Positions 57,133-64,000 of a stretch of 64,000 bases of DNA are shown here, piece by piece. The DNA is from Acinetobacter bereziniae LMG 1003 = CIP 70.12 (GTDB lineage: Bacteria; Pseudomonadota; Gammaproteobacteria; Pseudomonadales; Moraxellaceae), in contig NZ_KB849756.1 of assembly GCF_000368925.1 (NCBI RefSeq), positions 2,247,679 through 2,311,678 on the forward strand, read 5' to 3'. The first letter of the stretch is position 1; each line of letters starts with the position of its first letter. A program made the translations under genes and the position numbers. A model generated the notes under the pieces. The model was not told the DNA's origin. It was given only the letters and a program-made list of their open reading frames with translations, and made no database searches.

Positions 57133-59601
57133 TTAAGCATCAATATCAGCATTGAGTGCATTTTCTTCAATGAAAGCACGACGTGGTTCTACGTCATCAC
57201 CCATCAAACACGCAAACATACGATCTGCTTCAATTGCATCATCAATCGTCACTTGAAGCATATTACGGTTTTCAGGATCCATTGTGGTTTCCCAAAGCTG
57301 CTCCGCATTCATTTCACCCAAACCTTTATAGCGTTGGATCATCATGCCGCGACGAGAGTCACTTAAGATGTGTTGCCACACTTGGTGGAAGGTTGAAACG
57401 TTGATTTTACGCTCACCTTTTTGCAAATAAGCGCCATCTTCCAACAAACTGAACCAGCTCTTAGAATTTTGCAATAAACGTTTATATTCACTCGATGCCA
57501 ATAAACCTGCATCTAATAAATAGCTATGCGGTAAGTTATGTACATATACGGTAATACGTGGGAAATAAACTGTCGTTTTAGTTCCGTCAGCATTGTCTTT
57601 ATCGAATGCCTCTAAACTCAACTCAGGACGAAGGCTTGGTTGAGCTGTACCAATAGCAGATTGAAGCTTTTCCGCCCATTGCTGTACATAATTTTGATCA
57701 TGATTTTGATCAAGTTTATAAGCATCTAAACTTAACAAACCATCCAGCAAAGTTGCTGGATAACGTAGCGTTAAACGATTCAAGCTTTTTTGTGAAGTTT
57801 GATAATCTGAGATCACTTTTTCCAGTGCCACACCACGAATAGCAGGTGCATCTGCACTTACGTGCAACTCTAACTCATCAATTGCATTGGAAATCAGATA
57901 AGTTTCAAGCGCTTCATCATCTTTGATGTATTGCTCTTGTTTACCTTTCTTCAACTTATACAATGGAGGCTGCGCAATGTAGATATAACCACGTTCTACA
58001 AGCTCAGGCATTTGACGGAAGAAGAAAGTCAGCAGCAAGGTACGAATATGTGAACCATCCACGTCCGCATCGGTCATGATAATGATTTTATGATAGCGTA
58101 ATTTGTCTGGATTATATTCTTCACGCCCAATACCACATCCTAGTGCAGTAATCAGCGTTCCCACTTCTTGAGATGAAATCATCTTGTCGAATCGAGCACG
58201 CTCGACATTGAGAATTTTACCCTTTAATGGAAGAATGGCTTGCATCTTACGATTACGTCCCTGCTTTGCAGAACCGCCCGCAGAGTCACCCTCGACCAAG
58301 TATAATTCAGAAAGTGCTGGATCTTTTTCTTGGCAATCTGCCAATTTACCTGGTAAACCCGCAATATCAAGCGCACTTTTACGACGCGTCATTTCACGTG
58401 CTTTACGCGCCGCATCACGCGCACGTGCAGCATCAATAATTTTTCCTGCAATCGATTTGGCTGCTTGAGGATTCTCCAACAAGTATTCAGAGAAAGCCTT
58501 GTTCATTGCCTGTTCTACCGCAGGTTTTACTTCACTTGATACCAATTTTTCCTTGGTTTGTGATGAAAACTTAGGGTCAGGCACTTTCACTGAAACGATT
58601 GCTGTTAAGCCTTCACGCGCATCATCACCAGTTACGGCAACTTTCTCTTTTTTGAGTAAGTTTTCATTTTCCATGTAGCTGTTTAAGCCACGTGTTAATG
58701 CTGCACGGAAACCAGCCAAATGCGTTCCACCATCTTTTTGTGGAATGTTATTGGTGAAACAACGCACATTTTCCTGATAAGTATCGTTCCACTGTAATGC
58801 GACTTCAACACCAATTCCATTTTCAGCTTGCGTAGTAAAATGGAAGATTTCATTCAGATGCGTTTTACCTTGATTGATGTATTTTACAAATTCAGATAAA
58901 CCACCTTCAAAATCGAAGATATGCTCTAAAGCGACACGTTCGTCACGAAGAACAATACGTACACCAGCATTTAAGAATGACAGCTCACGTAAACGACGTG
59001 CCAAAATATCCACATTAAAAATCGTTTGACTGAAGGTTTCTGCACTTGGCCAGAAACGCACAGTGGTTCCTGTTGTTTCAATATCACCGATCACTTTCAA
59101 GGGATATACAGGATCACCATGTTTGTATTCTTGTTGGTGAATATGCCCAGCACGGTGGATCGTTAATTCAAGTTTGCTCGATAGTGCATTTACGACCGAA
59201 ACACCTACACCATGCAAACCACCTGATACTTTATAGCTGTTATCATCAAACTTACCGCCAGCGTGTAGAATGGTCAGAATTACTTCTGCCGCAGAAACAC
59301 CTTCCTCTGGATGAATATCAGTAGGAATACCACGCCCATTATCTGCAACACTGACAGATTCATCTTCATGAATCGTCACTAAAATTTCATCACAGTGACC
59401 TGCTAAGGCTTCATCAATCGCATTATCGACGACTTCGAAAACCATATGGTGTAAACCTGAACCATCATCAGTATCACCAATATACATACCTGGACGTTTA
59501 CGAACTGCATCTAGACCACGTAATACTTTGATACTAGAGGAATCATAAGCCTTTTCATTGGTTTGTTCTGTCTGAGAAGCGATTTGATCTTCTGAACTCA
59601 T
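57133..59601 (-). CDS. gyrB: DNA gyrase subunit B
   Basis: GyrB is the ATPase subunit of gyrase, which supercoils DNA. The 822-aa product has the GHKL ATPase domain (V-D-N-A-I-D-E-A, D-N-G-R-G-I-P, G-G-L-H-G-V-G), the transducer, the TOPRIM domain (E-G-D-S-A-G-G-S-A, D-A-D-V-D-G-S-H-I) and the GyrB C-terminal region ending in A-D-I-D-A. An AGGGAG site precedes the ATG. It follows recF after about 50 bp. Confidence 0.98.
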   Translation of the reverse strand: MSSEDQIASQTEQTNEKAYDSSSIKVLRGLDAVRKRPGMYIGDTDDGSGLHHMVFEVVDNAIDEALAGHCDEILVTIHEDESVSVADNGRGIPTDIHPEEGVSAAEVILTILHAGGKFDDNSYKVSGGLHGVGVSVVNALSSKLELTIHRAGHIHQQEYKHGDPVYPLKVIGDIETTGTTVRFWPSAETFSQTIFNVDILARRLRELSFLNAGVRIVLRDERVALEHIFDFEGGLSEFVKYINQGKTHLNEIFHFTTQAENGIGVEVALQWNDTYQENVRCFTNNIPQKDGGTHLAGFRAALTRGLNSYMENENLLKKEKVAVTGDDAREGLTAIVSVKVPDPKFSSQTKEKLVSSEVKPAVEQAMNKAFSEYLLENPQAAKSIAGKIIDAARARDAARKAREMTRRKSALDIAGLPGKLADCQEKDPALSELYLVEGDSAGGSAKQGRNRKMQAILPLKGKILNVERARFDKMISSQEVGTLITALGCGIGREEYNPDKLRYHKIIIMTDADVDGSHIRTLLLTFFFRQMPELVERGYIYIAQPPLYKLKKGKQEQYIKDDEALETYLISNAIDELELHVSADAPAIRGVALEKVISDYQTSQKSLNRLTLRYPATLLDGLLSLDAYKLDQNHDQNYVQQWAEKLQSAIGTAQPSLRPELSLEAFDKDNADGTKTTVYFPRITVYVHNLPHSYLLDAGLLASSEYKRLLQNSKSWFSLLEDGAYLQKGERKINVSTFHQVWQHILSDSRRGMMIQRYKGLGEMNAEQLWETTMDPENRNMLQVTIDDAIEADRMFACLMGDDVEPRRAFIEENALNADIDA

Positions 59602-59653
59602 GGTTTCTCCCTAGTGAAAAATAGGTCTTTCCAAAATTGGTTAAAATCTAAAA

Positions 59654-60736
59654 TCATGTTGCAACAACACTTACCTGACCTTGATCCACCTGAAATAACT
59701 GGTAGGAAATAGACAAATCATGCAAATGTTTTTTTACTGATTCATGGTCTAGTGTGGTAATAAAAACTTGACTACCAAGTTGGCTCAATCGCTCAATTAA
59801 ACGTTGTTGTGCACTTAAATCTAATTCTGCTGTTACATCATCTAATAATACCACAGTTTCCTTATTACAGGCATGTAACATGGCAATTTGTGAGAGTTTT
59901 AACGCCATTATTAGTAACTTTTTTTGCCCTCTGGACAGTACCACATCAGCATCCCCCATTGAGGTTTTTAGTCGGATGTCAGCACGGTGCGGACCGTATT
60001 CAGTATAGCGACGATCAACATCTTTTTGATGATATTGAATGAGGTCATTGGCTAAGCCATGTTCCACATGGAACCCTGCGTTATACTCCATATCAATGCT
60101 TAAATCTGGAAGTAATTGCGCCAAATCTTCTTGTAAATATTGTTTCCAACGATCAACTATTTCGACGCGCTGAGAATGCAACATTTCACCATAATCACTG
60201 AGCATTTTGTTCCACGGTTCCAAATCTTGCAAAGACAGATTGCGTTGCGATTTCAGCAACGTATTGCGTTGTTTCAAAGCTCGCGAATAATATTGCCATG
60301 CATGATAAAAATCTGGTTCCACGTGAAACATCAACCAATCAAGCAATTGTCGCCGTGGCTTTGCGCCATGGTCAATGATATCGGTACTTAAAGGATCAAT
60401 CAGTTGCAAAGGTAGAATTTTGGCAAGTTGCCCTTGTGTTGCCACAGTATCGCCATTGACTTTAATCAGTTGCTCACCACTCTGTAGTTTCTGCATACCG
60501 ATTTTTTCAGTCATAGATTGCGCAAAGACAATCGCATCAGCTTGATTGTTTTGAATGTAATTTTTAGGAATATGAGTTCGAAAGGAACGTCCAGTTGCCA
60601 ATAGATGAATGGCTTCTAAAATCGAGGTTTTTCCAGATCCATTTTGTCCATAAAAAACATTAAACGGTTGCAACTCTTGGAGAGCAACCGTCTTAAGATT
60701 TCGAACACGTTGTATATTTAAACGCGTAATATGCAT
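59654..60736 (-). CDS. recF: DNA replication and repair protein RecF
   Basis: RecF helps load RecA at gaps with RecO and RecR. The 360-aa product has Walker A G-Q-N-G-S-G-K-T at residues about 30-37, the SMC-like signature L-S-R-G-Q-K-K-L, and Walker B V-L-L-D-D-V-T-A-E-L-D. It contains one good and one weaker parS-like sequence. It lies 26 bp after dnaN. Confidence 0.96.
   Translation of the reverse strand: MHITRLNIQRVRNLKTVALQELQPFNVFYGQNGSGKTSILEAIHLLATGRSFRTHIPKNYIQNNQADAIVFAQSMTEKIGMQKLQSGEQLIKVNGDTVATQGQLAKILPLQLIDPLSTDIIDHGAKPRRQLLDWLMFHVEPDFYHAWQYYSRALKQRNTLLKSQRNLSLQDLEPWNKMLSDYGEMLHSQRVEIVDRWKQYLQEDLAQLLPDLSIDMEYNAGFHVEHGLANDLIQYHQKDVDRRYTEYGPHRADIRLKTSMGDADVVLSRGQKKLLIMALKLSQIAMLHACNKETVVLLDDVTAELDLSAQQRLIERLSQLGSQVFITTLDHESVKKHLHDLSISYQLFQVDQGQVSVVAT
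60061..60074. other. Weak parS-like sequence inside recF
   Basis: GTTCCACATGGAAC differs from the palindrome GTTCCACGTGGAAC by one base, but the change hits the central CG, which ParB contacts. Binding is therefore doubtful. Confidence 0.35.
60316..60329. other. parS-like sequence inside recF
   Basis: GTTCCACGTGAAAC, followed by A, fits the general consensus TGTTNCACGTGAAACA in 15 of 16 positions (the first base is G). It is about 3 kb from dnaA, where parS sites commonly lie. Confidence 0.7.
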
Positions 60737-60762
60737 AACAAATGATTTAAAAAATAAATCAA

Positions 60763-61911
60763 TTAAACACGCATTGGCATGACAACATAGGTTTGATTGG
60801 ATTGGGTTGGATCTTGAACCAATACCGACTGATTTGCTTCAGACATGGTCATCGCAACATCATCACCATCTAAAACACTCAATACATCTAAAATATATTG
60901 CGCATTAAATGACATTTCCATAGGTGCATTGGCGTATTGAATGGCTAGATCCTCAATCGCCTCATCTTGTTCAGGGTTGTTTGCACGCAATTGCAAAGAA
61001 TCTGCATTAAAATTCAAAAACACACCACGTAATTTCTCATTACTTAAAATCGCAACACGTTGTAATGATTGCTTGAACACATCATGCGGGATATGAACCA
61101 CTTTATCGCCACCACGCGGAATCACACGACGATAGTCTGGGAACTTACCATCGATTAATTTTGTCGTGAAACGTACAGTAATGTCACCTTGCTCTTTATC
61201 ACGGCTTGGTGTTTGAATGGTCACATTCAACAGTTCGCGACCAATCAACAAGGTCAATTGTTCATCTTCGATGCTTAGAAGGCGTTGTAGTTCCCCTACC
61301 GCTTTACGTGGAACAATCGCTTGTACCAACTGGGTTGCAGTTGATGATGCTAAGGTTTCGCACAGTGCCAAACGGTGTCCATCAGTCGTCACAGCACGCA
61401 ATTGATTTTCATCAATTTCCAATAAAGTTCCAGTCAGATAAAAACGCACATCTTGCACAGCCATGGCAAAAGAGGTTTTTTCAAATAAACGCTTTAATTC
61501 ACGTTCAGTCACTTGAACTTGTGTGCCTTGACTATGCTCATTGGTCAATAATGGATAATCTTCTGCTGGCAAAGTTCCCAAAACAAAGCGGCTATTTCCT
61601 GATTTTAAAATACAACGCTGGTCTTCAGTAATCTGTAAATCAATCAATGCTGCCGATGGTAAGGATTTGCAGATATCCACCAATTTACGCGCAGGAACAG
61701 TTGTTTCCCCAGCTTGTAAACATGCACCATCCGCTAAGGTTGTGCTGGCAACCAACTCGACTTCCAAGTCTGAACCAGTAATGGTAAGCGCTTGATTTGT
61801 AGCTTGAATTTTCACGTTTGAAAGAATATTCAAAGTATGGCGACGTTCAACAGCTCCAACCACATGGGATAAAACATTGAGTAAGCTCTCTTTCGCGATT
61901 TTCAAACGCAC
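60763..61911 (-). CDS. dnaN: DNA polymerase III beta subunit (sliding clamp)
   Basis: DnaN is the ring-shaped clamp that tethers polymerase III to DNA. The 382-aa product has three clamp domains and begins M-R-L-K-I-A-K-E-S-L-L-N-V-L. It ends with Y-V-V-M-P-M-R-V, typical of the family C-terminus. The start codon is GTG at 61911, with AGAGG nine bases before it. It follows dnaA by 110 bp, which leaves room for its own promoter. Confidence 0.97.
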   Translation of the reverse strand: MRLKIAKESLLNVLSHVVGAVERRHTLNILSNVKIQATNQALTITGSDLEVELVASTTLADGACLQAGETTVPARKLVDICKSLPSAALIDLQITEDQRCILKSGNSRFVLGTLPAEDYPLLTNEHSQGTQVQVTERELKRLFEKTSFAMAVQDVRFYLTGTLLEIDENQLRAVTTDGHRLALCETLASSTATQLVQAIVPRKAVGELQRLLSIEDEQLTLLIGRELLNVTIQTPSRDKEQGDITVRFTTKLIDGKFPDYRRVIPRGGDKVVHIPHDVFKQSLQRVAILSNEKLRGVFLNFNADSLQLRANNPEQDEAIEDLAIQYANAPMEMSFNAQYILDVLSVLDGDDVAMTMSEANQSVLVQDPTQSNQTYVVMPMRV

Positions 61912-62021
61912 GGTGGAAATCCTCTAACTAAATTTGACAGAAAAGACAGATAATAAATTTTTTTAATGACGTACTATGCGGCAGTTTATGCCGCATTGCA
62001 AGCGTATAATTTGTACAAATT

Positions 62022-63416
62022 TTAGCTTTGTAACAGACGCATGAGGTTTTTATAATCCTCATTAAAAATTGGGTCTTCATCACGTAAGCTCTGCACTTTT
62101 TCACAAGCATGCATGACCGTACTATGATCGCGACCACCAAATGCCATACCAATTTCCGGGAAGCTATCCCCAGTTAATTCACGAGCCAAGCCCATAGCCA
62201 ATTGGCGCGGTCGAGCATAAATACGGGTTCTTTTCGGACCCACTAATTCTTTCAATGGAATGCGGAAATACTCACTCACCACGCGTTGAATATTTTCTGT
62301 ACTGATCGTCCGCGCACGAATGGCCAAAACGTCTTTCAGTGATTCACGCACCACTTCCAAATCAATCGCAGCACCTTTAAAACGGGATATTGCGACGACT
62401 TTATTCAATGCGCCTTCAAGCTCACGAACATTGGCAACCACTTGTTGAGCAATAAACAATGCGCAATTTCGCGGGAGATCAATCCCACTACTTTCAGCTT
62501 TTTTCAGTAAAATTTCGATTCGAGTTTCGATATCAGGCGGTTCTACACCAACAGACAACCCCCAAGAAAAGCGTGAGACTAGACGTGGATCAAGTTCTGT
62601 TAACTCTTTTGGATAGCGATCCGAAGTTAAGATAATTTGTTTAGACTCATCTAATAAAGCATTGAATGTATAGAAAAATTCAACCAAACTGGCTTCTTTA
62701 CCCGCCAATAGATGAATATCATCGACCAATAATAAATCTAAAGAACGACAATTCTTTTTAAATTCCTCAACCTTGCCTTTTTGCAAAGAGCTGACAAAAT
62801 CTTGGACAAAACTTTCAGCAGTCATATACATCACGCGCGCATTTGGTTTTGCCTGTAATAAAGCATTTCCAACCGCTTGCATTAAATGTGTTTTACCGAG
62901 ACCTGTTGGACCATAAAGAAACAGCGGATTATGCTGAGATTCACCCAATTGAGTCAAAACTTTACGACAAGTTTCTGCCGCCATTTGGTTGGAACGCCCC
63001 TCTACAAATAAAGCAAAATTAAACAATGGGTTAAGTTGTCTCTTTTTCACATTTTTTGCAGAAACAACGTCTTGCTCTTTGTCTTTTTTTACTTTTGGCG
63101 ATGCTATAGCTGGGCTGGCATGTTGTTCTAAAGCAGCAGTAGTCGTTGCTGGTTGTTCAGCAGCAGAGAGGATTGCACCTGGACGTGAATCAACCAAAAT
63201 TTCAACTTTACGTATACGACCTTCAGATAATTGCTCTGCCAAGATTGAAATCAATTCTAAATGATGCTCTTGAATGTAGCGTGTCCAATATGGATTAGGT
63301 GCATACAGTTTTAAAGTATCTTCGACTTCTTCTGCAACCAACGGACGAATCCACATGGCAAAGACATTATCAGAGAGCTCTTGTCGCAAGCGAGTTAAGC
63401 AGTCCGTCCAAAGCAT
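62022..63416 (-). CDS. dnaA: Chromosomal replication initiator DnaA
   Basis: DnaA binds TTATCCACA boxes at oriC and opens the duplex. The 464-aa product has an N-terminal DnaB-interaction domain (residues 1-90), a variable linker, the AAA domain with Walker A G-P-T-G-L-G-K-T-H and Walker B L-L-L-V-D-D-I-H, and the C-terminal helix-turn-helix with G-G-R-D-H-S-T-V. A GAGGGG site precedes the ATG. The gene faces away from the origin region at the right edge. Confidence 0.98.
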   Translation of the reverse strand: MLWTDCLTRLRQELSDNVFAMWIRPLVAEEVEDTLKLYAPNPYWTRYIQEHHLELISILAEQLSEGRIRKVEILVDSRPGAILSAAEQPATTTAALEQHASPAIASPKVKKDKEQDVVSAKNVKKRQLNPLFNFALFVEGRSNQMAAETCRKVLTQLGESQHNPLFLYGPTGLGKTHLMQAVGNALLQAKPNARVMYMTAESFVQDFVSSLQKGKVEEFKKNCRSLDLLLVDDIHLLAGKEASLVEFFYTFNALLDESKQIILTSDRYPKELTELDPRLVSRFSWGLSVGVEPPDIETRIEILLKKAESSGIDLPRNCALFIAQQVVANVRELEGALNKVVAISRFKGAAIDLEVVRESLKDVLAIRARTISTENIQRVVSEYFRIPLKELVGPKRTRIYARPRQLAMGLARELTGDSFPEIGMAFGGRDHSTVMHACEKVQSLRDEDPIFNEDYKNLMRLLQS

Positions 63417-64000
63417 GTGAAACCCCTCTATTCCATTTTAAATTCAAAAAACACAACATTCCCCCTACCCTATAGATAAAGGGGTCGCCATTCTAACCAA
63501 GTTATCCACATCTGTCATGAACAATTCAAGTAAATTCGCTCAAAAAAGCAACTTTCTGTAAATAAATTTAAATTCAAAGCGCTTGTGGATAAGGTTTTCC
63601 ACATGCTGTGGATAAATTATCACATAAACTTATCCACAATCCATCAAATTAATAAAAACACAGATACCCACAGCTTAAATCTTTATTATTTAATGTAAAA
63701 AAGCTGTTTTCCACAGAAATAACCGACACTAATAATAATAAATTTAAATTTTAAATTTGAATTTATTTATAAGAACCGAGTTTTTTGTGGATAACCTCCA
63801 AGTTATGAATTTAAATTCAAAATTAGCAGGTTTTTAAATTTAAAAACATGGAAACGAATTTAAATCTAGATGAGGTTATGGATAACTTTGAGGATATATC
63901 TGTTGGTAACTCTTATTTATACTATAAAATAATAAGTTATGTTGTGAATACTTTTTTTGTTGATTTTATAGCTCAAAAGACAGTTAAAATTTCATGTGGG
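63417..64000. other. Chromosomal replication origin region (oriC), partial
   Basis: This non-coding region next to dnaA contains DnaA boxes: TTATCCACA at 63502-63510 and 63630-63638; the complement TGTGGATAA at 63584-63592, 63607-63615 and 63786-63794; and TTTTCCACA at 63595-63603 and 63707-63715. The AT-rich 12-mer TTTAAATTCAAA occurs exactly at 63437-63448, 63567-63578 and 63810-63821, with looser AATTTAAA copies near 63740-63860. The tight box cluster at 63584-63638 and the AT-rich right part suggest binding and unwinding zones. It may extend past the window. Confidence 0.88.

Overview
The window is a piece of an Acinetobacter-type (Moraxellaceae) chromosome that runs up to the replication origin. 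The genus call rests on the dnaA-dnaN-recF-gyrB block, the AdeT-family periplasmic proteins, a type VI secretion (T6SS) locus carrying the Acinetobacter accessory genes asaA, asaB and tagX but no tssJ or vgrG, the low G+C content, and the 16S/23S sequences. I cannot name the species.

Layout. 1-2905: start of dsbA, a 264-bp MITE-like element, then ubiG-mupP-yciK. 2906-5562: a 51-aa ORF, three tandem RcnB-like periplasmic proteins and an orphan terminator. 5563-6918: argA. 7248-12056: sulfonate (ssu) operon with two different substrate-binding proteins, the monooxygenase ssuD, and the permease and ATPase. 12556-14563: TetR regulator, nucleosidase, flavin reductase. 14573-36845: a T6SS locus in two divergent arms (asaA-tssB-tssC-hcp-tssE-tssF-tssG-asaB-tssM-tagF-tagN-PAAR leftward; tssH-tssA-tssK-tssL-orf-tagX rightward). 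36868-37676: ankyrin protein and an unknown protein. 37765-43482: a complete rRNA operon on the minus strand (16S, tRNA-Ile, tRNA-Ala, 23S, 5S). 43617-57033: ppiA, two alpha/beta hydrolases, a lipoprotein, erpA, anmK, tyrS, an ABC-F ATPase and three AdeT-like paralogues. 57077-64000: gyrB, recF, dnaN, dnaA and a DnaA-box-rich oriC region.

Most notable result: the T6SS locus is bracketed by two homologous small RNA genes (about 14647-14776 and 36710-36845) that have not been given as protein genes. Each has five GGA motifs, several shown in hairpin loops; hairpins supported by compensatory base changes between the copies; a Rho-independent terminator whose loop is itself GGA; and an upstream near-perfect GacA activator box (TGTAAG-N6-CTTACA type) exactly 44 nt before the -10 element. 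They look like Csr/Rsm-type RNAs that titrate CsrA/RsmA under GacS/GacA control. In pseudomonads the Gac/Rsm cascade controls T6SS, so their position at both ends of the secretion locus suggests linked regulation. I infer this from sequence and know of no description of such a bracketed arrangement.

A second theme is chromosome organisation: a perfect 40-bp palindrome centred on a consensus ParB-binding parS site lies between genes at 44403-44442, with further parS-like sites inside ssuC and recF and weaker ones in recF and tyrS. This fits the nearby oriC, which holds seven good DnaA boxes and three copies of an AT-rich 12-mer.
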